NCBI GenBank assembly: GCA_023487965.1
Contig: JAMDBV010000004.1
Span: 1-16,770 of the forward strand
Direction: 5' to 3'
Origin: Patescibacteria group bacterium
Lineage (GTDB): Bacteria; Patescibacteriota; Minisyncoccia; Phycocordibacterales; PALSA-1337
Length of the DNA: 16,770 nt
A model generated the notes under the pieces. It saw nothing but the letters and a program-made list of their open reading frames with translations. It had not been told where the DNA came from and did no database searches. A program made the position numbers and the translations under genes. Numbering within the stretch: position 1 is the stretch's first letter; the number at the start of each line of letters is the position of its first letter. Shown here piece after piece: positions 1 to 6,753 of this stretch.

Positions 1-510
1 TCCGGCCGGGACGTATAGACAACGTCTTGAGGATCAAAATCGTCCTCTGAAATGAGGGTACGTCTGCGCGGTAGAGGCGCTTTAAATGCCCGCACGTCGT
101 GTTCCAGATCCATTACCCTGAGGCCCCTGTCCTGTATTTGTGAAATTGACTCGGGCAGGAACTCCGGGAACGCCATTAACACGATTGGGATTTCTTGACC
201 TCGCGCTACGAGTAGCTGGTCAAGTGAGGCGATCACTTGATCCGCATGACTGACGACGGCGATAGGCCGACATTGTTTGATAACGAGAGCGTCAAGGCTT
301 CGGGCTACCGCGCTCGCATTGGTACGGACCCGCGCAACAAGTTTCTCCTCAGCTAGAGACCATTCTTTGCCAGTCGCTAGCCGAAGCGCCACGACCTCGT
401 AGCCCTGCGATTTCAGGTATGCCTGAAAGCCTTCGGTAGCCTGCGCCTGGCTTGGCTCTACAGAACCGTGCGGCTCGGTGTGTTTTCCTGAGACCACGAA
501 AAGGGTGACC
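1..510 (-). CDS. Unidentified ORF fused in frame behind the transposase (possible DUF218/YdcF-like fold), partial
   Basis: The transposase reading frame stays open to the left edge, but from about codon 219 the protein no longer resembles a transposase. About 169 residues are visible. They begin with a hydrophobic strand ending in VVSG, followed by a Glu/Ala-rich helix, a TNAS motif and a strand ending in VVSHADQ. This order (SG, then an acidic helix, then NA, then V-S-x-H) is reminiscent of DUF218 (YdcF/SanA/ElyC) proteins, but I only infer this from pattern and would not assign a function. Base composition looks more GC-rich than in the transposase half. No start codon of its own is visible at the junction, and the C-terminus lies outside the window. 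It could be a genuine fusion, an old recombination scar, or an assembly join. Confidence 0.4.
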
Positions 511-1163
511 TTTTTTGGTCTGGTCACAAAGTAAATGCCCTGATTATGTAAATGATCCCAGAACCTAAAATCTAGGTAACCACGGTCAAAAACCAAGATA
601 CTGCCTCGTGGAATGTTAATATCCATTCTTCGGGCAGCTTTCATGTCGTTGACACTCCCTTTGGTCATGTCAATCACTTCCGGAATACCAATGCGGTTGT
701 TGAGCAGAGTGTGGATTTTCAGAGCACCTTTCTCGTGTCGATATCTTGCCCAGTTGCAGAGCGACAAACACAGACTTACCGTTGTCGAATCAAGTGAATA
801 GAGCGGGTTTTCGAATGAGAATCTTCTCTTCGGCGTAATTGAGCGACATTGCTCGAGTATTGAGTAGAATAGATTCTCAAATATCTTTGAATCACGTCTG
901 TTGTTGGCACGAGCAATACTTGATCTGGCGACGGTATTAACTCCCAAGTGATACCAAGAGTTTTCTTGAGTCCGGAGTCCGATCTCAATATCACGCAAAC
1001 TGTCTTTCTCGGAAGCTTGGGCATACATGAGAACAACAAATTGATTCCATACCGTCATTTTCTTAACGTATCTGTCTGCATGCTGCTGTCCCACAAAACG
1101 CTGTAAACGATCCTTTGGCACAAATGCCAAAATCTGGTTAAAAATCGTGGTAGAGTAATACAT
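511..1163 (-). pseudogene. IS4-type (DUF4372 + DDE_Tnp_1) transposase, truncated N-terminal part
   Basis: This is the N-terminal 218 residues of a cut-and-paste DDE transposase. The first ~100 residues match the DUF4372 pattern found before the catalytic domain (F-x-Q-I-L-x-F-V-P near the start, then D-S-L-R-D-I-E around residue 55-60). The catalytic region shows D125 in LDSTT and D193 in VFDRGYLDF, the first and second acidic residues of the triad. The third residue, a Glu near the C-terminus in this family, is missing, because the family resemblance stops after FVTRPKK (residue ~218) and an unrelated ORF follows in frame. The protein should therefore be inactive as read. The start ATG at 1163 has an AGAGG Shine-Dalgarno-like stretch about 10 nt upstream, unlike the host genes in this window, which agrees with a foreign origin. 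Confidence 0.8.
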
Positions 1164-1165
1164 AC

Positions 1166-1240
1166 GAAAAACCCTCTTTAGGTATTGAGATTCATAATGA
1201 GTTCGACAGACACATTATGGCTCACCTGAAAGGGTTTTTC
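1166..1240 (-). promoter_or_regulatory. Imperfect hairpin over the transposase ribosome binding site
   Basis: A 10-bp perfect outer stem (1166-1175 with 1231-1240) continues inward through imperfect pairing to a CATAATG/CATTATG pair around a loop near 1201-1212. On the minus strand the 3' arm contains the AGAGG Shine-Dalgarno-like sequence just before the transposase ATG. In a transcript that enters from outside the element, this structure would hide the binding site. Such protection against read-through expression is known for several IS4-family elements; its use here is inference. Confidence 0.55.
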
Positions 1241-1291
1241 ATTTCTGATGGAAATTTAGTGGGACACTAGTGATTCCCGCATGGAAATATA

Positions 1292-1329
1292 GGAAAAAAC
1301 CCCGGCACACAGTAGATTTGGTGCCGGGG
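1292..1329 (-). terminator. Rho-independent terminator of the 1292-1606 RNA
   Basis: A perfect 9-bp stem, CCCCGGCAC (1300-1308) with GTGCCGGGG (1321-1329), has a 12-nt loop. Read on the minus strand it is followed directly by TTTTTTCC (1292-1299). The T-run is on the minus-strand side only, so it ends minus-strand transcription. Confidence 0.85.
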
Positions 1330-1606
1330 CCTTAGGGAGCAAGTGATCTTCCTTTAGGCTTATCCCCTTGGGCGGATTAATCGCGCCACTGTGGGACTAA
1401 ATGTGTACCAACCGCTCGCTCGAGAGAGCAATCGGTACTGGGAGTGTTGAGGGCGTAGTTTAGTAACCGAAACCCATTTTTCGCGGTAACTGTACAGGCA
1501 CCCTGCCTTTGGCGTACAACATCCCTCGACCCCCGTCAGAACGGGTTTGGCCTGGTCCGGTTTGCTTAACCGGAATCACCTTGTTTTCTTGAAAGATCGA
1601 AGTGCT
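1292..1606 (-). ncRNA. Unassigned structured RNA gene with own promoter and terminator
   Basis: No convincing ORF occupies 1276-1665. Read on the minus strand, the stretch is a dense set of hairpins. A closing helix pairs 1575-1583 with 1340-1347 (8 bp, one bulged G). Inside it are a 6-bp stem 1557-1573, a 5-bp stem 1532-1545, a two-part stem 1491-1518, and a 13-bp stem 1405-1438. The last contains three G-U pairs that become A-C mismatches on the plus strand, so the transcript should come from the minus strand. A GC-rich terminator hairpin with six U follows at 1292-1329, and an extended -10 promoter precedes it at 1613-1640. I looked for the conserved cores of RNase P RNA, tmRNA, SRP RNA and 6S RNA and saw none of them. 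It lies 30-60 bp downstream of the DoxX-like gene. Product length would be about 310 nt. Confidence 0.6.
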
Positions 1607-1612
1607 GATACC

Positions 1613-1640
1613 AATATAGCACCGTCACTTTATTTTGCAA
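1613..1640 (-). promoter_or_regulatory. Extended -10 promoter for the unassigned RNA
   Basis: On the minus strand: TTGCAA (1635-1640), 16 bp, then TATATT (1613-1618). TATATT is preceded by TGC, the TGn extension of the -10 element. Transcription would start near 1606, shortly before the closing helix of the RNA. Confidence 0.6.
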
Positions 1641-1665
1641 TATTACGCGTGTCTTCGCAAAAAAA

Positions 1666-2028
1666 TTACAACGGCAAGTCAAATGCCCACCAACCGGCGC
1701 CGGTGACTAGGAGGGAGATGGAGATGGCAAGGAGGATGAGGTAATAGTTTACACCGTCGGTAAGGAAGGCTTTCCTGTTGATGCGCTCGAATATACATAT
1801 AATGAGATAAATCGCTGATACAAGTGCCACCGCCTGCGTGAAGAGCCCGACGATAAACAGAATGCCGGCGATACCTTCAACTATGCCCTGAATAAGCTTC
1901 ACTTTATTCTTATCGTGTTTGCGTATCTGCCTATAGGCCCAGAATAGGAAAACGGCGCCTAGAACGATACGTAAGATAAAAGGCGACAATTGTTGATATG
2001 AGAGAAATGTTGGGAATACGGAAAGCAT
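1666..2028 (-). CDS. DoxX-like small membrane protein
   Basis: The product has 120 residues and four hydrophobic helices (about 15-33, 43-62, 64-78 and 93-115) with basic loops between them, including the KHDKNKVK loop after the first helix. The arrangement, including L-R-I-V-L-G in the first helix and a GIAGILFIVGLFTQ second helix, is typical of DoxX-like four-helix proteins of the inner membrane. Their biochemical role is poorly defined; some members associate with thiol or quinone chemistry. The ATG at 2028 is the first in frame. TATAAT lies at 2056-2061 (predicted leader 21 nt) and a nearer TATAAA at 2037-2042, so a near-leaderless transcript is also possible. It is divergent from the SpoU methylase gene across a 108-bp AT-rich spacer. 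Confidence 0.65.
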   Translation of the reverse strand: MLSVFPTFLSYQQLSPFILRIVLGAVFLFWAYRQIRKHDKNKVKLIQGIVEGIAGILFIVGLFTQAVALVSAIYLIICIFERINRKAFLTDGVNYYLILLAISISLLVTGAGWWAFDLPL

Positions 2029-2060
2029 TTTGGTGATTTATATGATAATAATAGTATTAT

Positions 2061-2074
2061 AGGTCAATTGACCT
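2061..2074. repeat. Perfect 14-bp palindrome in the doxX/spoU divergent spacer
   Basis: AGGTCAATTGACCT is a perfect inverted repeat that abuts the TATAAT of the DoxX-like gene. It could be an operator for either divergent gene. It also begins a run of CCTAATTRA repeats (2072-2096), so it may simply be part of that repeat. Confidence 0.5.
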
Positions 2075-2094
2075 AATTAACCTAATTGATCTAA
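2072..2094 (-). repeat. AT-rich dispersed repeat, copy 1 (second copy 9343-9365)
   Basis: Read on the minus strand this stretch matches 9343-9365 on the plus strand at 20 of 23 positions, including 14 identical leading bases (TTAGATCAATTAGG). Inside it is built from 9-bp CCTAATTRA units. Both copies are intergenic. Confidence 0.6.
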
Positions 2095-2136
2095 TTTCTA
2101 AGGAATGACAAATGCCAAAATCCAAATGATAAATCT

Positions 2137-2631
2137 ATGATAAATGATAAGAACGAAAATCCGGAGATCATTTTATTGCTCGACAATATTCGAAGCGTTC
2201 ATAATGTCGGCTCCATATTCAGGACGGCGGATACGATCGGTGTAAACAAGATAATCTGCGTAGGTACGACGCCGACACCAAACGATCGCTTTGGTCGCAA
2301 ACGCAAAGATTTTGCAAAAGTCGCATTGGGTGCCGAGGATATGATCGCTTGGGAATATTTGGATCAGATGAAGGTTGTGAAGAGGGTGGTGGACATGAAA
2401 AAGAAAGGATATGAAGTCGTCGCTCTCGAGCAGGCTGAAAATTCTCGGGACTATAAGGAAGTAAAGATCAAAGGTCCGACGATTATTATTCTTGGAAATG
2501 AAGTGGATGGTGTTAGCGGGGAACTGTTGGAGATGTGCGATATTGTCGCCGAGATTCCCATGCGCGGAAAAAAAGAATCATTGAACGTTGCCATCTCTGT
2601 CGGAATTTTTCTTTTTCGTTTACTTGATTAG
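2137..2631 (+). CDS. SpoU/TrmH-family RNA 2'-O-methyltransferase
   Basis: The product should transfer a methyl group from S-adenosylmethionine to a ribose 2'-OH in tRNA or rRNA. All three SpoU motifs are present in 164 residues: motif 1 (NIRSVHNVGSIFRTAD, ~17-32), motif 2 (IIILGNEVDGVS, ~116-127) and motif 3 (IPMRGKKESLNVAISVGI, ~140-157) with the Asn-Val-Ala-x-Ser core. Motif 2 and 3 residues form the trefoil knot that holds the cofactor. The protein is a bare catalytic domain without an N-terminal substrate-binding domain, so the target cannot be named. ATG 2137 has no Shine-Dalgarno site; AATGAT lies exactly 6 nt before it, a weak version of the leaderless pattern seen elsewhere. Its 3' end overlaps the convergent fpg gene by 12 bp. 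Confidence 0.9.
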   Translation: MINDKNENPEIILLLDNIRSVHNVGSIFRTADTIGVNKIICVGTTPTPNDRFGRKRKDFAKVALGAEDMIAWEYLDQMKVVKRVVDMKKKGYEVVALEQAENSRDYKEVKIKGPTIIILGNEVDGVSGELLEMCDIVAEIPMRGKKESLNVAISVGIFLFRLLD

Positions 2632-3537
2632 TCTCTGGTGCTTATCGCAATAATGTGCGCTTCTCGTGCCGACGATCGTGCGGCGCATGTTGCCGGTACA
2701 CCCTTTCTTAAGGCATTTCATTCCGGTACGACGGTAGGCGCAATGTTTGTCCTGGAATTTGCCGCGCTCGCCGTGAATATTTCTATAATCAGACATGGAA
2801 TCTCCGCCGAAATCTATACCTCTACGCAGAACTTCTTTAATCGCCCTGAATAATCCACGCGCCTTATCAGGCGAGATACTACCGACTTTTTCGAGAGGGT
2901 GAATGCCGGCGCGCCAGAGCGCCTCGTCGGCGTATATATTGCCGATACCGGCTATGACGCTTTGGTCCATGATGACTTGTTTGATCTTGCCATTTGGTCT
3001 CATTGCTATCCGCAAAGCAAATTTGTCAAAAGTAAAATTGCCATCGAGCGGCTCCGGACCGATGTGTGACAAATGGAGAGAGTCTCCGATTTTGTCCGTA
3101 TCGATGAGCGTGACCTTGGCAAATTTGCGGGAATCGCAAAGGGCGAGATGCTGGCCGTCATCAAGAGTCAAAACAAAATGAATATGGCGATTGAACGGAT
3201 CCTTGAGCGCCGGCGGGGAAATTGGTTGCCACTTGTTTGTCTTCGCATCAAAAGAATATTTGCCGAAAAGTAAATGGCCGGTCATTTTCATATGAATGAG
3301 GATCGTCTTTTTATTGTCGAGATTTATCAAGATATTCTTGGCGCGACGATCGGCCGATATTACCTTGCTTTTGTTCGTTGCGCGCTCGAACGACGCAAAA
3401 TATTTGCGATCTTTGATATTGTCGGCGCCTTTGTGATACGCACTATTATAATCAGACCAGATCGCGACAATCCTGCGTCCGATTATTGTTTTGCGCAAAC
3501 CGTTTACGGTTGTTTGGACTTCAGGTAATTCGGGCAT
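2620..3537 (-). CDS. fpg: Formamidopyrimidine-DNA glycosylase (Fpg/MutM)
   Basis: This base-excision repair enzyme removes oxidised purines such as 8-oxoguanine and cuts the abasic strand. The N-terminus is MPELPEVQT, giving the catalytic Pro2 and Glu3. The conserved Lys sits in RRAKNIL (K67), and the helix-two-turn-helix is clear in QSVIAGIGNIYADEALWRAGIHP around residues 190-215. The C-terminal zinc finger is unusual: the ligands I can see are C275, C280, C297 and H300 (C-x4-C ... C-x2-H) instead of the usual C-x2-C ... C-x2-C. The rest of the finger (IVGTRSAHYC) is normal. At 305 residues it is slightly longer than the ~270 usual, owing to insertions near residues 35-60 and 95-110. It is divergent from the amidase gene with a 56-bp spacer. 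TATGAT at 3546-3551 would start the transcript 2 nt before ATG. Confidence 0.95.
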   Translation of the reverse strand: MPELPEVQTTVNGLRKTIIGRRIVAIWSDYNSAYHKGADNIKDRKYFASFERATNKSKVISADRRAKNILINLDNKKTILIHMKMTGHLLFGKYSFDAKTNKWQPISPPALKDPFNRHIHFVLTLDDGQHLALCDSRKFAKVTLIDTDKIGDSLHLSHIGPEPLDGNFTFDKFALRIAMRPNGKIKQVIMDQSVIAGIGNIYADEALWRAGIHPLEKVGSISPDKARGLFRAIKEVLRRGIDFGGDSMSDYRNIHGERGKFQDKHCAYRRTGMKCLKKGCTGNMRRTIVGTRSAHYCDKHQRLIK

Positions 3538-3578
3538 ACAAAATCATCATAATTCACAGGTTCATTCGTCGCAACCTT

Positions 3579-3594
3579 TGATATAATGCGCTTA
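3579..3594 (+). promoter_or_regulatory. Extended -10 promoter giving a leaderless amidase mRNA
   Basis: TGA-TATAAT (3579-3587) is followed by six bases and then ATG at 3594, so the predicted +1 is the A of the start codon. No -35 match is seen, as is common when the TGn extension is present. Confidence 0.65.
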
Positions 3595-4847
3595 TGAGGC
3601 ATCTATCAATCGCATTGGCGTTATTTATCCTGATCCTGGCACCATGGCTCGCTTTCAATTATGCCGATCGGATGCAGAGTATCACCGCTTATTTTATGAA
3701 TACCGCCGATCAACTGGCGGCGGTTGTGGCGCACAATCCGAAAACTGTCGCCGGCCTGCAGTCGACATACAATATTGCTCACAGTGCCGGCAAAAAGATC
3801 AAGATACTTCTGGTTCCTGGTCACGAACCGGACTATGGAGGGGCTGAATATGGTTCTTTGAAGGAGCGCAACATGACGGTTGAATTGGCCGACGACTTGG
3901 CCGGCATTCTCGGCAATAACAATCATTATGAAGTGTATGTGACTCGCGATACCGATGCGTGGACACCGACCCTCGCCAAATACTTCAAGGACAATTGGAG
4001 CAATATTATCGATTGGGAAAATTCATATGCCAAGGCAATGTCGCAACTGGTGTCTATAGGCAAAGTGCCGAAGAAATCGAGTCCGGTATATCACGTTGCC
4101 GCAAGGCAGGATGTTGCTATGAGATTGTACGGCATCACCAAATGGGCAAATGAGAACGATATTGATATTACAATCCACATACATTTCAATGATTATCCCG
4201 GACACGGTGGTGGAGTGCCGGGCAAATATACCGGTTTTGCGATATATGTGCCGGCGACGCAGTACCAGAATGGAACCACGACGCGCTCGGTCGCTCAATA
4301 CGTTTTCAATCGTCTCAGGAAATACAATCCGGTCAGTGATCTGCCGGGTGAAAATACGGGCGTGGTAGATGATGCGGAATTGATCGCCGTCGGCGCCAAT
4401 GATACAGCCGATTCGGCCAGTATGCTGATCGAGTACGGATACATATATGAACCGCAATTCGTAAACGCGGATACACGCGACTTGGCGCTCAAGGATTTGG
4501 CATTCCAAACGTATTTGGGAATTCAGGATTTCTTTGGATCCGGCAATGACTATAGTCTGGCGTACGATACGTTACTCTTGCCGTACAAATGGCAGAGACA
4601 GATAGACGGCAAAAGTGGGCCGAATAAGGATATATACGCTCTCCAGACTGCTTTATCTTTTGACGGCATATATCCGCCGGCCGATAAGAGCAAGAATGAT
4701 TGCCCGAGGACCGGAACATTCGGCGCGTGTACCAAGAATGCATTGTCTGATTTTCAGAGCAAGAATGATGTAAAAGGCGAAAGAGGAATAGTCGGGCCAA
4801 AGACGCTAGAGGCGCTCAATGAACAATTCGGAGGACAACGGATATAA
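3594..4847 (+). CDS. Secreted N-acetylmuramoyl-L-alanine amidase (Amidase_3) with C-terminal peptidoglycan-binding domain
   Basis: The enzyme should cut the bond between muramic acid and the stem peptide in peptidoglycan. The N-terminus (about 4-21) is a hydrophobic signal or anchor segment after Arg2, so the enzyme faces outside the membrane. The Amidase_3 zinc site is visible: H77 in VPGHEPDYGG, E91 in SLKERN, and H197 in HIHFND; the catalytic Glu is E280 in SMLIEYGY. Between E91 and H195 there is an insertion compared with compact members. Residues ~345-415 resemble a PG_binding_1 repeat: ALQTAL near its start, GTFGACTKNALSDFQ and GPKTLEALN at its end. Neighbours do not form an operon with it; murE ends convergently 7 bp away with no obvious terminator. 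It fits cell-wall remodelling or attack on host or rival walls, which I cannot distinguish. Confidence 0.88.
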   Translation: MRHLSIALALFILILAPWLAFNYADRMQSITAYFMNTADQLAAVVAHNPKTVAGLQSTYNIAHSAGKKIKILLVPGHEPDYGGAEYGSLKERNMTVELADDLAGILGNNNHYEVYVTRDTDAWTPTLAKYFKDNWSNIIDWENSYAKAMSQLVSIGKVPKKSSPVYHVAARQDVAMRLYGITKWANENDIDITIHIHFNDYPGHGGGVPGKYTGFAIYVPATQYQNGTTTRSVAQYVFNRLRKYNPVSDLPGENTGVVDDAELIAVGANDTADSASMLIEYGYIYEPQFVNADTRDLALKDLAFQTYLGIQDFFGSGNDYSLAYDTLLLPYKWQRQIDGKSGPNKDIYALQTALSFDGIYPPADKSKNDCPRTGTFGACTKNALSDFQSKNDVKGERGIVGPKTLEALNEQFGGQRI

Positions 4848-5587
4848 TTTCTAATTACGACAGTCTTTTCTCAATTTCCTCTCTTGCGATTTTAGCGTCG
4901 CTCCATGGAGTCTTGGTATCATTCGGGCCCATAATGTATGGATCGGTACCTTTGCCTGTAATCAAGACAGAATCTCCGGTCTTGGCGCGCTTTATGGCTT
5001 CGCGTATAGCTTCGCGTCGATCCATAATGATAGTCGGTGTTTGTGTCACTATACCTTCGCAAATATCATCAACGATCTTTTTGGGGTCCTCGTCGTACGG
5101 ATCCTCATCGGTTAGGATAATCTCATCACAATAATTGTCAGCGATTCTGCCCATGTCCCTGCGCTTCCAACGATCACGGCCCCCTCCGGTACCGCCGAGA
5201 ACGCATATACTCTTGGAATCTTCGAATACCTGATAGAGTTTCTCGAGGGAATCGGCCGTATGAGCGTAATCGACAATAACGGTGAAATCCTGTTTACTCT
5301 TTATTTCCGGTTTGTCCGAATATATCTTTTGTACTCTGCCCGGAATACCTTCAAAGGCTTCTATGGCTCTCACAATCGTATCGTCTCCGACTCCCTGGCT
5401 TCGTGCCGCCGAAGCGGCTGCTACGATATTGTATAGGTTGAATAATCCTTTGAGCCGACTGTGTGCGGTGCGGCCGGAAATGGTCAAGCTGATACCGTTT
5501 TCATCGATATTATACGGTTCGACATCTTTGACGGAGAAACTGATCTTGTGTTCGACATTACATTCCAGGAATCTATATGCTTCCTTA

Positions 5588-5608
5588 TCATCTGACAATC
5601 TCTACAAG
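5588..5608 (-). repeat. 21-nt inverted repeat inside murE, arm holding the amber codon
   Basis: The 21 bases here are the exact reverse complement of 5863-5883. Both arms are in murE, 254 nt apart. Read in the gene's sense the arm gives L-stop-R-L-S-D-D, where Mur ligases normally carry a hydrophobic strand followed by N-x-DD. Confidence 0.97.
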
Positions 5609-5862
5609 GCGCGGTTCGCTTTTTTGGAACGGGCGAGCTGTTTTGCTATGTCGAGCTTGGCACTGGCGTAATTTTCATATGAGCCGTGGGCTTCGATATG
5701 TTCCGGCGAAAGGTTGGTGAATACGAGGGCGTCCATGGATATGAAACGTTGGCGATGCAATAGTGCGCCTTGGGATGTCATTTCGATAATGGCGAAATCG
5801 CATTTTGCATTTACGGCTCGGCGCAGAAGTCTCTGCAGTGCGAACCGGCCGGGCATGCTCAT

Positions 5863-5883
5863 CTTGTAGAGATTGTCAGATGA
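5863..5883 (-). repeat. 21-nt inverted repeat inside murE, donor-like arm
   Basis: Exact reverse complement of 5588-5608. In the gene's sense it encodes SSDNLYK (residues 87-93), immediately before the conserved MSMPGR motif, so this arm looks like the original coding sequence. Confidence 0.97.
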
Positions 5884-6151
5884 CGATTCGGCGACCTTGA
5901 AGCGTATCGTATTTGATAGGGCGACACGATAACCCGATTCTTCGAGCATGGCTCCAAGAAGCTCCACGGTCGAACTTTTGCCCTTCGTTCCCGTTACGCC
6001 GATGACTTTTATCTTGCGAGAAGGGAAGCGATAGTATATGGCACCCAAAAGCGCGAGCAGGAAATGGTATGCCGGTCCGGATTTGCTATGGACCAATTTT
6101 GGAGTGATGCGACGGATTTTGCTGAGGATTTTTTCGATCATGGGATTTGTA

Positions 6152-6721
6152 TTATCTGCCCAAAAACTTTAGCGCGGCTTTGACCTTGTCGCCGGTGTCC
6201 GCTATATCTTTGTCCAATTTCTTGATAGCCTCACGTGCTTCATCGGTATTGTATCCGAGCGCTTTCAGGGCTTCAATGGCGTCCGAATCATTATTCATGT
6301 CCACATTGTCTCCATTGCCAAATTCGGCCATGCGATCGCGCAATTCCATAACGATCTTCTCCGCGGTCTTGCGGCCTATGCCGGAGACTTTGACGAGATG
6401 GGCGGTTGAACCGCTGTGAATAGCTCCGATCAGCGCCTTTGCGGATACAAGAGACAATATATTGAGAGCGGTCTTAGGTCCGATACCGGAAACGGTGAGT
6501 AACAATTCGAAGAGATTGCGCTCGTCTTCTATTGCGAAGCCGTACAATTCATGCGAATCCTCGCGGACTGCATCGTGTGTCCATAGCAAAGCGTCTTGAC
6601 CGGAAGATAATTCATGCAAAGCGTCGTCGGTAACATTGACCTTGTAGCCGATATTATTGTTTTCCAGAATGACGTATCTGGGCCCGATAAATGTGATTTT
6701 GCCGCGAATATAGGCGATCAT
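6152..6721 (-). CDS. ruvA: Holliday junction branch migration protein RuvA
   Basis: RuvA binds four-way DNA junctions as a tetramer and loads the RuvB motor. The 189 residues show the N-terminal OB-fold domain (MIAYIRGKITFIGPRYVILE, and the HELYGF strand near 58-63), and two helix-hairpin-helix motifs: LLTVSGIGPKTALNIL (~74-89) and LVKVSGIGRKTAEKIV (~109-124). The C-terminal domain III (~140-189, EALKALGYNTDEAREAIKKL) is the RuvB-contacting part. Length is close to the usual ~200. It is the first gene of a ruvA-murE pair on the minus strand, with only 10 bp between them. The start ATG at 6721 has a predicted leaderless promoter. RuvX, another junction-related name, lies 2.2 kb away but in a separate unit. 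Confidence 0.95.
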   Translation of the reverse strand: MIAYIRGKITFIGPRYVILENNNIGYKVNVTDDALHELSSGQDALLWTHDAVREDSHELYGFAIEDERNLFELLLTVSGIGPKTALNILSLVSAKALIGAIHSGSTAHLVKVSGIGRKTAEKIVMELRDRMAEFGNGDNVDMNNDSDAIEALKALGYNTDEAREAIKKLDKDIADTGDKVKAALKFLGR

Positions 6722-6736
6722 GCTTGCATAATAACA
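6721..6736 (-). promoter_or_regulatory. Extended -10 promoter giving a leaderless ruvA mRNA
   Basis: On the minus strand, TGT-TATTAT (6736-6728) is followed by GCAAGC and then ATG, which places +1 on the A of the ruvA start codon. It is back to back with the rpsT promoter region. Confidence 0.6.
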
Positions 6737-6753
6737 TATATTCTGCTAAGTTT

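Larger units (their letters stand above)
1..1272 (-). mobile_element. Partial insertion sequence, IS4-related; right end near 1272
   Basis: The element is defined by the transposase fragment and its 5' non-coding end. The outer end is probably the sequence read on the minus strand as CACTAGTGTCCCACTAAATT (ending at 1272). It is placed there because it lies ~110 bp before the transposase start and next to an independent RNA gene terminator at 1292. The other end is not in the window, so neither the terminal inverted repeat nor a target duplication can be confirmed. The exact boundary is uncertain by roughly 10-15 bp. Confidence 0.5.
4855..6141 (-). pseudogene. murE: MurE-like Mur ligase interrupted by an in-frame amber codon
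   Basis: Mur ligases of the MurE group add the third amino acid to UDP-MurNAc-dipeptide, using ATP. Reading 6141 to 4855 in a single frame gives 428 codons with TAG at codon 180 (5602-5604) and no indel. Before the stop: ATP loop GVTGTKGKSS (48-57), KMSMPGR (93-99) and TNLSPEHIEAHGSYENY (142-158). After it: FNLYNIVAA (~234-242), VDYAHTADSL (~290-299), LGGTGGGRDRWKRR (~315-328), TDEDPYDEDP (~344-353) and GKGTDPY (~396-402). TDEDPYDEDP replaces the DNPR motif of classical DAP-adding MurE, so the third amino acid is uncertain. The N-terminal UDP-binding domain is much shorter than in E. coli MurE (~495 aa). ATG 6141 lies 10 bp after ruvA. The amber codon sits in a 21-nt inverted copy of codons 87-93 of the same gene. 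TAG ends other genes here, so recoding is unlikely. Could be a true null, a strain mutation or a sequence error. Confidence 0.88.

Noticed and set aside
1330..1600. tmRNA, because the RNA contains AACTACGCCCTC, similar to a tag-coding start
   Set aside because: There is no alanine acceptor stem, no T-arm and no CCA end; the 3' end is a plain terminator hairpin.
4023..4508. A 161-codon minus-strand frame
   Set aside because: It lies opposite the amidase catalytic domain, whose zinc ligands and promoter are clear; the composition (many Arg, Ile, Cys) is that of an antisense shadow.
5602..5604. Amber codon read as an amino acid (recoding) in murE
   Set aside because: TAG is the natural end of the SpoU, RuvX, DUF378, RluD-like and TypA genes in the same window, so general reassignment is not tenable.
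6724..6753. Longer rpsT reading from TTG at 6724
   Set aside because: It would overlap the ruvA promoter and adds residues not found in S20 proteins.
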